Source of the DNA: Isochrysis galbana
Taxonomy: Eukaryota; Haptophyta; Isochrysidales; Isochrysidaceae
NCBI GenBank assembly: GCA_018136815.1
Contig: CM030931.1
Coordinates: 9,005,881 to 9,069,880, forward strand
Direction: 5' to 3'
Length of the DNA: 64,000 bases
The first letter of the stretch is position 1. Each line of letters opens with the position of its first letter. The position numbers and the translations under genes are program-made. The notes beneath the pieces were generated by a model. That model searched no databases and was not told the origin of the DNA. It worked only from the letters and a program-made list of their open reading frames with translations. This document shows, in pieces, positions 53,528-62,847 of the stretch.

Positions 53528-56500
53528 TCAAAACTCGAAATCGCCATACGAAAAGGGGCCTCTCTCTGCGTGCGCGGCCTCGATTCGCGCCGCCTTGATA
53601 ATTTCTAAAGCCGGCTTGTATCGCGAGCCATCTCGAGGTATGCGAACACATTGAGCGCGAGCTCGCTCTGCAGCTTGCTCAGCCCGAATCTCGCTATCGA
53701 GGTGGGCCAATGAATCATCCGTTGCACTTTCGTATACGGTGATGGTACGTTCGTCCCTGAGCGCCCGCTGCCAATGCAGGCCGCGTTTGGTCGCAATATC
53801 CAACGGTCTTCCCCCTTTCCTAAAGTTGATCGATCCATGCCCACCGACGGGAATGCGGCTCTCCGCATGAGCTGCGATTTGCCGGAGGATGGCACCGGGA
53901 GGCGACAAAGGAAGCTTATCTGGCAGCAACATGCGCACACGTGAAGTATATTTTTCCTCATTTGCTGTGAGCGTTCCACGCATGCCGCGCACCCTTCGCC
54001 TTGCCTCCAACTCAGACTGCCGGCGCAACACGTTATCAGGCATTGTCACCTCTGTGCTGACTGGGGGGCTCAGCTCCTCCGAATCCCACGACTCCAGGCT
54101 TTTTGGACCGGAGCCACTCCGTGTCGGGCTGGAATGCCCGACAGAGGGCGGACCAATTGCCGCACCGATCTGGCGCGGCATCACAGACGATAGTGGTGCG
54201 GGCACAGTAGTCGCTCCTAGTTTGCACATTATAGTGCCACGGGGTGTGGCGCCCACCGACAAGGGCTCCCGTGGAGCAGCACAATAGGAGAGCGGGTTTA
54301 AGGCGGCATCGCTTCTTGCGCTAAGAGGAGCTGCTGGCCAAGTTGCCAAGGCGCCCGGAGCACCAACATCGCTCACGCCTACCGCTGCATGTTTCCAAAC
54401 ATCATGCCGATCGCAAGCTGCACTTGGTCTTGTCTGAGCCGCGGTCTGGGAATGGGCTTCAGCCGCCCATCCGAGGCCGATGCGCCCTTGAAGGCGCTCC
54501 CGTTCCCGCTTAAGCCGTCTTGCGGCCTCATATGACTCCCAGCTCTTGCCGGAGTTCTGCGCCAGGTAGACGGACACCGGCTTCGAGGCGATCGTGGCGT
54601 TGCATTTTGCATTCGTGCGTTCGCGCAACTCGCGAAGCCGTTGCTGCCGCGCCCTCGCCAACCAATTGCGGCGTAGGCGGCGTTGGCGCATGAATCTCTG
54701 CAACGTAGCCGCAGAGCACTCCTCTGCGGCAGTCTGCCGGAGTGCCTGCAACTCAGCCAAAACAAAGCGCCTTCTCGCGCTGGATTGCACAAGTACCGCA
54801 CCACCGCACAGCCGGCGATATTGCCTTTGCACGAGATGCCGACGAGCCGCCGTTTGCACTACAACTACTGCGGCCTGGGTCTGCACCGCCGCGCTGCAAA
54901 GGACGTGCCGACGTCGATGCAATGTCGCAATGCGCGCAAACATGAGACGAAGGGCTTTTCGCCTTTCTCTCGCGCGCCATTCTTCCTTAGCTGCCTGCAA
55001 TCGTTTCCTGGAGGCGCGCCGCCTTTCCGCCGCCTGTATTCGTACTGCCGCTCCGACCCTCTGCCGCTTGATTGATCCACGTTGCAAATGCGACAACGCA
55101 ACCACTTGGATCATGCCGGCGGCGTCCTCGCGGCGCTTCTGCCAACAGAGCTTTGCCCGTCTCCGAGCAGCTAATTGGATAGTCGCCACCGCCCTCTGTT
55201 GCCGCACGAGCAGCTGCGCGTCCACACACTGTCGCATTGCTGCTTCGAGTAATGTCGCGGCCTCTTCATCCCTTTGCTGTGCCGCGAGCTCCTCAGCTTC
55301 AGCGGCTGCCTTTGCCTCAGCCTTTGCTGCTGCCTTTGCTGCTGCGGCGATTGCTGCGGCCTGAGATTCAGCCGCTATCCTTGCTGCGCACTCAGCAGCT
55401 CTTCGTGCTGCGTCAACTTCCGCCTGAGCTTCCTCCTCGCCCGCACAAAACGCCTCCGCCTCTCCCGCGCCCTCCACCATTTGCGCCTCCGAAAGGTGCT
55501 TTTCGACGTTCATCATCGACTCAGCCTTCGCCTCTTGGGGTATCCCCACCTCGCAAGAACGAAGTTCGATAGTGGGCTCAGCATTGGCGATACGGGATAT
55601 GCATCGGGCATCGCCATCCACAATTGGCGGCTGCTCAGCGAGTTTCTCTACTAAAGCCTCCTGCGCAGCCGGCGCTGGCACGGCGGAAGCGTGATGACGC
55701 ACGAGAAAGCCGCGCACGGCTGCTTGGACGAGGATAGCCGCCTTACTCTGGACCTGCCAGCGCCTCGCACGCTCCTCGGCCTGCCGATACTCCTCTTTCT
55801 CCACTTGCTCGTCGAGCATGTCGCCGAGGATATCGTGGAACGATTCTTGCGATGTATGTTCACCGCGATCGTTCACTTGCAACGATTCATTAGCAGGTGG
55901 CGCGACGCATGGAATCTCGCCCCCGCTAGACATAAGCCCGGCTGAAGTTGGATACGTCGGCTCATGCTTCGTTTGCACGTCGACGTCAACACTTTTGCAT
56001 CCTGTGCCGACGACTACCTCACGTGGTCCAACGGGCCGTGCGTCACTCGCTCCCACTCGTTCTGCGGCGGAAGGGTTCGCTAAGGCCGAATCGGCGGGAG
56101 GGGTACGATCGCTGTGTCGCCGGTTCATCGACTTGGATAGCAACAAGTGCCCGTGACTCTTCTTTTTGACCGTCGAAGCCGCTGCCTCCACCCTAGCTTG
56201 TGCTGCTTGCATTGCCTCCTCGGCCGCTTTTGCAGATGCTGCGTGTACGACTGCCTGGCGCGCCGCTCGCTCAGCTTCGACGTGCGCAACTTCGAGAGCT
56301 GCCTCGGCCTTTGCCCTTTGCGTCTCGGCAGCAGCAAGCTTAGCGGCTGCAGCAGCTTTAGCTTTGGCCGCTTCCGCCGACCGTGCCTCAGCCTGCATGA
56401 CAGCCGCCTCGGCCGCAGCCTCTGCATCGGCGCGCAGGCGCAGGGCTTCAGTGCGTTCCTCAGCCTCCAACCATAATCGCTTCGTCTTTGTCTCCTCTTC

Positions 56501-58054
56501 AAGTCGGGCGCGCTCCGCCTCCAACTTTCTTCTCTCCTCCTCCTCCGGTCTCCGGCCCTTTGCGTCCTCGACTTCTTGCCGTCGTACGCACTCCGCCGCT
56601 ATTCTGCGCGCCTCTGCTGCCGCCCGCTCGGCTTTCCATCGGGCCTCCCGCTCCGCCGCCTCTGCTGAGCGCAGTGCCTCGGCCTCCTCCTCCTCCACTT
56701 TCCGCCGAGCCTCAGCCTCAGTAGCCTCCACTTGGCGCCTTCTGGCCGCCGCTGCTTTGCGCTCCAGCTCGGCGGCCTCTCGCGCGGCGGCCCGCTCAGC
56801 GCGCTCCCGCTCTACTTGTGCGGCAACTGCCGCCGCCGCCGCCGCTTTGGCCTCGCGCCGCGCTTCCTCGAGGAGCATTGCCGCGCGTGCCTCTGCATTG
56901 GCACGCTCACGGGCCTCCTCGCCCGCCCGGAGCTCCCACGAGCGAATCTGCTGCATCTGGTGTTCGAGCTCTTGAACCATATCCTCGTCGTTTGCACGCC
57001 GAGCCGCCAACAATGCGCCTAGCAAACTGGTCGCGTCCATCTGCGCCAGCGCGCCTGCGTGATGTGTGACCGCACTCATCACGGGCAATGGAACGGCAGC
57101 CTGACCGCGAAGAGTGCCACCCAAAGTGCTACTAAGTGAACCATTCCACGCAGCGGAAGATGGCTTTCGACCGCTTCCCGCCCTCGACATGCTCGGCATC
57201 TCGGAAGCCACCGAAGCCTCGGTTGGCGGGGATGCGCGTGACGCTTCTAATCTCCACGGCATTCCCTCAACTGGAGCGCTAGACATGGAAAGTGTCACGC
57301 CAGGGCGCGTAGACCTGTGCTGCGGCGGCCCGCACAGCGTTCGCGTTTGAGCGGCTGACCGAGCCAGCACCCGGCGCATCCTCGACTCGACCGTCATGTT
57401 GGCTACAGCCCGGCTAATCACAGACTTTGCGTGCTTTCGCCGGAAGAGCTCCACCTTGTTGGCTTCATTCTGTGCAAGCACAGCGGTGCGTGCCATCTCA
57501 CCATACTTTGAGAGTGTGAGGCCGAGCCGAGAGAGTGTCGTATTGGCGTTGGCGAGCGCGCCGGCGCTGTACTTGGCGATGCGCGGGTTCGTCGACGTCA
57601 GCAGCTGCTCGAGCCGGCGGTGAGTGCCAAACTCGGCCACCTGCACCGCCCACTCAAACTCAACGCTCAAGTTCTGCAACAACGCGCAGCCATACATAAG
57701 CACGACCTCGTCATTCGACTCGATGCACTGGAGAAGGTGCGTTGCTGCTCCTTTGTCGAGCAAGAGTTTCTTCGTCTTGGCTGAGTCTGCGTCAACTGCG
57801 TTTGAGCAGAGATTCGCGAGCGCCTGCAGCGCCGCCTGTTTGTGCTCGAGCACAGGTGCTCCAAGCATCGCTGCCAGGCTCTGCACAGCGCCAGCCCTAC
57901 GGAGGAAGAGGCCAAGAGCTTCGCCGTCAGCTGGACTCGCTTTACTGAGAAGCTCTGCGAGATCAAGTGCCGCGTCCACCGCTTCATCGGGCTCGGCGCC
58001 GCCAAGCGCCTCTGCAAGCTCTTGTAGAGCATGCAAGTCTTCCGCATCTGCCAT
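53528..58054 (-). CDS. ARM-repeat, coiled-coil, IQ-motif protein
   Basis: The frame from the ATG at 58054 encodes 1508 residues. The frame is open further up but has no ATG. Residues 1-250 form armadillo repeats (AAMLGAPVLEHKQAALQALA NLCSNA; LMYGCALLQNLSVEFEWAVQ). A Ser/Pro-rich linker follows. Residues 370-660 are a long Ala/Glu/Arg coiled coil. IQ-type motifs, which bind calmodulin, are seen at AAILVQAAVRGFLVRHHAS, AVATIQLAARRRAKLCWQKR, AAVRIQAAERRRASRKRLQ, VVVVQTAARRHLVQRQYRR and AVLVQSSARRRFVLAELQ. The C-terminus includes a short conserved-looking GRPLDIATKRGLHWQRALRD. ARM plus IQ proteins are common in ciliary axonemes and the cytoskeleton. The divergent neighbour BBIP1 is ciliary, which makes a ciliary role attractive but unproven. 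Confidence 0.8.
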   Translation of the reverse strand: MADAEDLHALQELAEALGGAEPDEAVDAALDLAELLSKASPADGEALGLFLRRAGAVQSLAAMLGAPVLEHKQAALQALANLCSNAVDADSAKTKKLLLDKGAATHLLQCIESNDEVVLMYGCALLQNLSVEFEWAVQVAEFGTHRRLEQLLTSTNPRIAKYSAGALANANTTLSRLGLTLSKYGEMARTAVLAQNEANKVELFRRKHAKSVISRAVANMTVESRMRRVLARSAAQTRTLCGPPQHRSTRPGVTLSMSSAPVEGMPWRLEASRASPPTEASVASEMPSMSRAGSGRKPSSAAWNGSLSSTLGGTLRGQAAVPLPVMSAVTHHAGALAQMDATSLLGALLAARRANDEDMVQELEHQMQQIRSWELRAGEEARERANAEARAAMLLEEARREAKAAAAAAVAAQVERERAERAAAREAAELERKAAAARRRQVEATEAEARRKVEEEEAEALRSAEAAEREARWKAERAAAEARRIAAECVRRQEVEDAKGRRPEEEERRKLEAERARLEEETKTKRLWLEAEERTEALRLRADAEAAAEAAVMQAEARSAEAAKAKAAAAAKLAAAETQRAKAEAALEVAHVEAERAARQAVVHAASAKAAEEAMQAAQARVEAAASTVKKKSHGHLLLSKSMNRRHSDRTPPADSALANPSAAERVGASDARPVGPREVVVGTGCKSVDVDVQTKHEPTYPTSAGLMSSGGEIPCVAPPANESLQVNDRGEHTSQESFHDILGDMLDEQVEKEEYRQAEERARRWQVQSKAAILVQAAVRGFLVRHHASAVPAPAAQEALVEKLAEQPPIVDGDARCISRIANAEPTIELRSCEVGIPQEAKAESMMNVEKHLSEAQMVEGAGEAEAFCAGEEEAQAEVDAARRAAECAARIAAESQAAAIAAAAKAAAKAEAKAAAEAEELAAQQRDEEAATLLEAAMRQCVDAQLLVRQQRAVATIQLAARRRAKLCWQKRREDAAGMIQVVALSHLQRGSIKRQRVGAAVRIQAAERRRASRKRLQAAKEEWRARERRKALRLMFARIATLHRRRHVLCSAAVQTQAAVVVVQTAARRHLVQRQYRRLCGGAVLVQSSARRRFVLAELQALRQTAAEECSAATLQRFMRQRRLRRNWLARARQQRLRELRERTNAKCNATIASKPVSVYLAQNSGKSWESYEAARRLKRERERLQGRIGLGWAAEAHSQTAAQTRPSAACDRHDVWKHAAVGVSDVGAPGALATWPAAPLSARSDAALNPLSYCAAPREPLSVGATPRGTIMCKLGATTVPAPLSSVMPRQIGAAIGPPSVGHSSPTRSGSGPKSLESWDSEELSPPVSTEVTMPDNVLRRQSELEARRRVRGMRGTLTANEEKYTSRVRMLLPDKLPLSPPGAILRQIAAHAESRIPVGGHGSINFRKGGRPLDIATKRGLHWQRALRDERTITVYESATDDSLAHLDSEIRAEQAAERARAQCVRIPRDGSRYKPALEIIKAARIEAAHAERGPFSYGDFEF

Positions 58055-58508
58055 CCGGAGAGCCAGACCAGAGAAGGAGAATCCCACCAAAGAGCACAGT
58101 CGAAGCGGTGTTGTAGGGCAAGTTGCACTGAGTCGATCGAGCCAATCGGTAGTCAAATAACGTGGTGAACGGGGTAGACGAAGGGTGGGCGGGGAGGGAA
58201 GGGGGGTTAGTGGGGGGGGGAAAGGACGGGGGACGGTCTCTCCCTCCTCGCTCCCTCGCGCGTGACGGCCGACACACTGAAAAAAACCGTTTCCCTGTTC
58301 TCCTCTTCTCCTTCTCGTCCCTTTGGGAGCGCGGTTAAATATATCTCGTATCTCTCTCTCATTCACAGGGGAGAGGAGTTTTATTGTCTCCGTGTGTCTT
58401 CTTCACGGTCACCAGAGCTTTCGGTGCGAGTGCAGGCCATGCGATCTATTAATGGATACGGAGGAACAAAGTAGAGAAGTAGAGCAGCTGAAGTAGAGTA
58501 GAGAAGGA

Positions 58509-58526
58509 TATAGTACTCTAGTACAA
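58509..58526. promoter_or_regulatory. AGTACTCTAGTAC motif in a divergent promoter
   Basis: ATAGTACTCTAGTACAAT lies between the ARM/IQ gene (-, start 58054) and BBIP1 (+, start 58864), with a CT tract (58550-58760) on the BBIP1 side. It could serve either gene. Confidence 0.4.
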
Positions 58527-58549
58527 TATCGCATATCACAACTTTCCTA

Positions 58550-58800
58550 ATTCTTCCTCTCTCTCCCCCTCCCTCTCTTTCTCCCTCTCTCTCTCTCTCT
58601 CACTCTCTCTCACCCTCTCTCCCTCCCTCCTTCTCTCACTTATTCGCTCATTCATTCTCCTACTCTCCCTGCCCCCCCTCTCCCTCTCTCTCCCTCCCCC
58701 CCCTCCCCCCCTTCTCTCTCTCGCTGTTGCTCTCGCTCTCCCACACACACCCGCCCTCCCTCCCCCTCTCCCTCCACCCTTCCCCCGCCCCTCCCCGACC
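58550..58800. repeat. CT-rich tract upstream of BBIP1
   Basis: Polypyrimidine run on the coding strand of BBIP1, ending about 60 bp before its ATG. Confidence 0.85.
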
Positions 58801-58863
58801 TCCGGCTCCCTTCCTCATCCTCCATCCCACTCTTCTCACCCTCCCCTTCGTGCTGGCGCACCG

Positions 58864-59064
58864 ATGAGTGAGGAGCCAAAGCCCAAGGGCATTCTGCAGG
58901 AGGTGCTGCCCAAGGCAGGCCTCGTCTACTCTGAGAGGGGCAATCTGACTGAGGTGCTCTGTAAGCCAAAGATCCTGCCGATCAAGTCGGTCACGCTGGA
59001 GAAGATTGAGGAGATGGAGCGCACTGCAGCCAAGGCGCAAGCTGCAGCAAACGCCGCACAGTGA
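58864..59064 (+). CDS. BBIP1: BBSome subunit BBIP1 (BBS18/BBIP10)
   Basis: A 66-residue intronless protein. QEVLPKAGLVYSERG, then LTEVLCKPKILPIKSVTLEK and IEEME, match animal BBIP1 (EVLPKxG; VLCKPKxLPxKSxTLEKLE) across nearly its whole length; the animal protein has about 70-90 residues. BBIP1 is the smallest BBSome subunit; it wraps between BBS4 and BBS8/9 and is required for cargo traffic in cilia. Its presence shows the organism builds flagella with a BBSome. The C-terminal Ala/Lys helix (AAKAQAAANAAQ) is shorter than in animals. The ATG follows the CT tract, and the gene is divergent from the ARM/IQ gene. Confidence 0.93.
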   Translation: MSEEPKPKGILQEVLPKAGLVYSERGNLTEVLCKPKILPIKSVTLEKIEEMERTAAKAQAAANAAQ

Positions 59065-59443
59065 TGTGGAAGGTCTTGCGACGCTTACCTCGAGCTTTTA
59101 CGAGGCGTCAACTCTCCTAGGAACAGATTATCTCTCGCGCCACCAGCGAGCAGGCTTCTCAGCATCGTCATCAACGCTCATCATCTCTTACAAGTGGCTC
59201 GCCCCTGGCTGCTAGCAAAGCCAAAGGCTCTTCGGAAATGCTCGACATACCTGCAATACTGTGGTGGTAGTTCTTGTCATGCAAACTGTAGTCATGCTTA
59301 GTCGACAGTGTAGCAGGCTATTTTCTTCGCATGAGTCAACGCCTCTTGAGTCAGGCGCAGACGTGCAATGACAGGCAAACACCTCCGTTGAGCCGCAAGG
59401 GCGCCACTTGGGTGTTCATTTTTACCTAGTCGTTTCCTTATCT
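59065..59443. other. Intergenic stretch after BBIP1
   Basis: No gene recognised; probably the BBIP1 3' UTR and flank. Confidence 0.4.
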
Positions 59444-59680
59444 TCATGTAAACCTCGAAACTCTAGACTCCCCCCGCCCGGGGAATGTGTGACAGCTCTC
59501 AGTTCCCACCCTCTGTGAGGTCTGGCCGGGAGGAGGAGGTGGCAGCATGTCGACGTCGTCGGCGGCGGGGGCAGCGGCCTGCGCGCGCTTTGGCTCCGGG
59601 TGCTTCGGGCGGCCCCGTTGGGGCGTCGTGACTGCGGTGGGCTGGGGCTGGGAGGTGGGAGCCGTTGGCGCGTGCTCCAT
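59444..59680 (-). CDS. Short ORF related to the start of 24928-25938
   Basis: 78 codons from the ATG at 59680, MEHAPTAPTSQPQP then TPQRGRPKHPEPKRAQ. A poly-A run and TATATAAAA (59693-59704) lie just upstream on its strand. The N-terminus is shared with the 336-codon frame at 25938. It is likely the beginning of a mobile-element ORF, truncated after about 78 residues. Confidence 0.35.
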   Translation of the reverse strand: MEHAPTAPTSQPQPTAVTTPQRGRPKHPEPKRAQAAAPAADDVDMLPPPPPGQTSQRVGTESCHTFPGRGESRVSRFT

Positions 59681-60027
59681 CGCTAAACCTATATAAAAAA
59701 AAAATCTTTCTGAAGATTCGGGGCTACTCGCCTACTAGCTATGGGTCACACCTGTGCCTTCGCTATCTACATCGCCCTTAACTTCCCTCCCTCCACCTCT
59801 TTCCCTGCCCCCCTTCTTTCCTTTTTCTTCGGTTTCCGGGGTCCGGCCTCGGTACACTACCTGGGGCCTGGTTCGGAGTGTGGGGCTCGGGCAGGCCTTT
59901 CGAGTTTGTCGATAGTGTTGTGTGTGTCTGTCCGTCTTCGTCTTGTTTGTGTTAGTTAGGTCTGGTTCCTAATGTCCCCGGCATCAATTTTGAGTGGCGT
60001 GCCAAAGCTTCAATTGCTAAGGTTGTC

Positions 60028-60462
60028 TTACTCCTTGACCCCCTCGACAGCGTGGACGATCCCTAGCTTGGTGGTTAGTGCCACTATCTCTGCATTGGGT
60101 CTAAGTCCGCCTTTGTCGTTTCTATTAAAGATGGGTCTCAAGTCGTTCATGTCTACCCTTTTCTTGGGTTGCCTGCCCATGCCCGCCTGGGCTGTTCTCG
60201 CCGAATCGGTTTTTTGTGCGAATAGGAGTGCTTTGCTCAGCAAGGCATATCTCTCTATGGTTCTTATCAGTATTGATTCCTCCGAAAATTTTACACCATC
60301 GTAGTGTATCCTATAGAAGTCCGTGATTATGTATCTCCACGCTAATAGGTATAGTATACATATCGCTTTCGGGGCGTCTCCTTTCGGGAAAACGAATGGG
60401 TTATCTATAATGATTTCCTCTCTGCTCCTTTCAACCTCAGGTGAGCCTATAGCAATGGTTTA
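60028..60462 (-). pseudogene. AT-rich protein-coding fragment of unknown origin
   Basis: The minus strand is open from a stop at about 60462 to the TAA at 60028, about 144 codons, with no ATG in the first half. The sequence looks like real protein (EEIIIDNPFVFPKGDAPKA, ILYLLAWRYIITDFYRIHYD, VKFSEESILIRTIERYALLS, then RVDMNDLRPIFNRNDKGGL). It uses A/T-ending codons such as ATA and AAA, unlike the GC-rich genes around it. I do not recognise the family. Transfer, a mobile-element ORF or an organellar/viral insert are all possible; it lacks a clear start and is probably broken. Confidence 0.45.
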
Positions 60463-60499
60463 CCGGACTATGACCATATCGATATGTCATATCCATAAC

Positions 60500-60665
60500 T
60501 CAGCTCTTTACCCCTATCCCCCTAGTAGTGTACGGGGGGAGTCGCCTGATGGCGGCGGGGAAAGGGCCAGGGGAGTGGGAGTGGGGGTGTGGAAAGTGGA
60601 AAGTTCGTTGCGTGATAGTAGTGGGCCCACGGCCGCATGTGCGGTAAGAATATTATGAGGTTTAC
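60500..60665 (+). repeat. Dispersed short repeat, copy 3 of 4
   Basis: TACCCCTATCCCCCTAGTAG, GGGGGAGTCGCCTGATGGCG, CCCACGGCCGCATGTGCGG and AATATTATGAGG. Closest to 62390-62545. Confidence 0.65.
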
Positions 60666-61099
60666 CTCTACTGCTCCACAACCGGGCCTAAGCGCGCCCT
60701 GTGAGCTTCTTATAGTCCCTCTCTCCGCCCTACCTATCGCCGATGTGGCCCCTTCCTCATAGCCATACATACGCCATGTGACCTGTCTGTAATCCAGTTC
60801 GATTCGTCAAAGTCATCAATGACGAGAAGCTCGATTCATGGATGATGCCTCAAAGTCGCGTTCCGTCAAAAGAGGGCCAGGTGATTTTTTTTTCACACAG
60901 AATGCTTGTTTTCTTTTGATGTAGGCAACAATCCCTCCAGTGAGTATTATGGAGGACCCTGGAGTTTCGTCAGATGCGTGTGCATCGGTCCCCCCGCGGC
61001 CCGCGGGGACGCCGTGCGTGTGCATGGAAGTTTCCGCACGCCGTTACGGATGCGCATAAAGGGTTTCGGCAGGCGCCCCCCGCGGGGGCGCCGGAAGTT
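60666..61099. other. Non-genic stretch
   Basis: No gene recognised. The segment 60850-60880 contains AAAGTCGCGTTCCGTCAAAA, the reverse complement of the dispersed TTCGACGGAACGCGAC motif. The segments 60995-61015 and 61070-61100 are GC-palindromic (CCCGCGGCCCGCGGGG, GCGCCCCCCGCGGGGGCGC). Confidence 0.4.
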
Positions 61100-61361
61100 T
61101 CCTGGCCCCTATTCACGAGTGCCCCCCCCCCCCGCGTTGCTTTTACCCGAAAGGATTTTTTCCCCAGCGTGGACTCGAGGAGAGGACAGCTGGGGTGCGC
61201 GGGGTCGGTGCGTGCACTGGGGGGAGGACAAATATCGAGGGGAGGGGGCAGTGCCCCCTCCCCCCGGTAGCACTCGGACACCTGGCTCGTCAGGCATGGC
61301 GGGATTCCGGGACGGAAAAGTTGTGTCCAATTAGCTGGTGGGGTTGGCTAGGATATAACAT
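61100..61361 (-). mobile_element. Copy of the 4262-4555 element end, inverted
   Basis: The reverse complement reads AATGTTATATCCTAGCCAAC at the terminus, then GGACACAACTTTTCCGTCCC, CATGCCTGACGAGCCAGGTG and CGATATTTGTCCTCCCCCC, matching 4262-4520. Confidence 0.75.
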
Positions 61362-61380
61362 TAATTATTTTATTTTATTA

Positions 61381-61795
61381 GTGACCTACACTCGCGTCTC
61401 GGACGAGGGAGGCCGCTATTGGGCTGATCACCTGCCCTACTTGCTGATGTCAATGCGAGCGACCGCCGGTCGCATCGTGCCTAAGTCGCCTGCTGTCCTC
61501 CTTTATGGACGGGAGCTCAGGCTTCCTGCCCTGCTGGCTGAACCAACTCTCCCACGAGATGAGAGGTCTTATCTACGACCATCGATCGCGCAGTCGCGCA
61601 GTATGCGGACACTCTTAACAACATCATGACAGTTGCTTGGCGCGCCGCCCTCGACCCTCGACGCGACCCAAAGCGCTCAGAGAGAGTCCGTGCGGAACGC
61701 TACTTTGAAGTCCCGCACTGGTGTTACTTTTCAACCCGGAGATAGGGTTTGCCGCCGCATCCCGGGGCACGCTAACAAGCTCCAATCCCACAACT
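61381..61795 (+). pseudogene. Integrase C-terminal-half remnant
   Basis: The frame starts TYTRVSDEGGRYWADHLPYL, overlapping the end of the integrase remnant at 5783-6107 (TRVSNEGGAHWVDHLP). It continues PKSPAVLLYGRELRLPALL, the classic S-P-x-x-LxYGRxLRLP segment of Ty3-type integrases. The frame breaks after about 80 codons; wording like PGDRVCRRIPGH in another frame (61735-61775) may be the following chromodomain-side region. A degraded fragment. Confidence 0.6.
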
Positions 61796-62309
61796 AAGTT
61801 TATACTTGGTTGACCCATGGGGGGGCACGAGCCCCCCCCTCTCTCCACTCCTCCCCTGCCATGGGGGAGGAACCACCCATCCTCCTGGCACGCCTGATGG
61901 CTTGTCAGGAGGCCACTGCCCTACTGACCCACTCCCTTCCCCACAGGCTCGCCCCATTCGCCCATCCTGGCCCCTCGTGACCAGCCCATCGCTCCAACCC
62001 CCCCTCCCCCCCTGGTCGACAGGCAGACAGGTGCAGATTGGGGGCCCCAGAGGCTCAGGAGCGCCAGCGAGGGAGAGGCAGGGGAGGCCAGGGCCCAGTC
62101 CCAGCCTCCTCTGCCCCCAGAGCTGGCCTCCAGGAGCCTCCAGGGGTCGCCAGGGGCAGCTGCAGGCCTGCCGCAGGCGCGCCATCGCGCGTGCCGCAGG
62201 AGAGGGGAGAGAGAGCGCGGAGAAGGGGGTGGGCGGAGCGAGAGCTCCGCTCACCGAAAAATAGGTAAGTCCCGCACCTGTTTACAAGATAAGTCGGGGC
62301 TGAGACCGC
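61796..62309. repeat. Repeat related to the 26652 element
   Basis: TTTATACTTGGTTGACCCAT, GGGGGGGCACGAGCCCCCCC, CTCTCTCCAC and later GGTCGACAGGCAGACAGG and AGCGAGGGAGAGGC resemble the left half of 26652-27000 but are diverged. No coding content recognised. Confidence 0.5.
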
Positions 62310-62545
62310 CGCCCACTCGGAGACACAGGAGGAAGGGGGGGAATGATCACCGGGGGGGGCGCGGGCCACCGGACCATATCTAAGCCCTTCACCCCTATCC
62401 CCCTAGTAGTGCACGGGGGGAGTCGCCTTATGGCGGGGGGGAAGGGCCGGGGAAGTGGGGGTGTAGAAAGTTTCCTACGTGAGTAGAAAGTAGAGGGTCC
62501 ACGGCCGCGTGTGCGGTGAGACTATTAAAAGGTTTATTTATTTGT
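62310..62545 (+). repeat. Dispersed short repeat, copy 4 of 4
   Basis: Shares ACACAGGAGGAAGG and the GGGCCACC region with 51612-51842. It shares CACCCCTATCCCCCTAGTAG, GGGGGAGTCGCC and CCACGGCCGCGTGTGCGGTG with 60500-60665. It ends ACTATTAAAAGGTTTATTTA. Confidence 0.65.
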
Positions 62546-62595
62546 TTATTTATAATTATAACAAGCTCCAATTCCTCTACTCCGGTCCCTGCTGA

Positions 62596-62847
62596 TCATC
62601 TCCCATGACTGGAAGATGGATGGCGGGCAGTGGCGAGGGCGAGCGCGAGGACGGAGCGGACATGGGGAGCGGCCCTGGTTGATCGGATCAGATGCATCCT
62701 TTTGGGCTTGAATATCAACTTGGATAGTATGAAAATGAGCCCCACGATACCCGCAATCACCGCGTGGAACAAAATCAATTGACGGAACGACACCTCATGT
62801 TCTTGCCCTCCGTCATCTCCTGCTCTCGCGCGTACTGCACCCCCCAT
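62596..62847 (-). CDS. Small frame with one transmembrane helix, 3' end in a repeat
   Basis: 83 codons from the ATG at 62847. EHEVSFRQLILFHAVIAGIV then GLIFILSKLIFKPKRM is a clear single transmembrane helix with a positive C-side flank. After residue 55 the frame enters the repeat shared with 24199-24238, so the natural C-terminus is probably lost. It may be the last exon of a larger gene or a decayed small membrane protein. Confidence 0.35.
   Translation of the reverse strand: MGGAVRARAGDDGGQEHEVSFRQLILFHAVIAGIVGLIFILSKLIFKPKRMHLIRSTRAAPHVRSVLALALATARHPSSSHGR

Noticed and set aside
58055..58366. N-terminal extension of the ARM/IQ protein
   Set aside because: Open frame but without an ATG; ARM repeats begin directly after the ATG at 58054.
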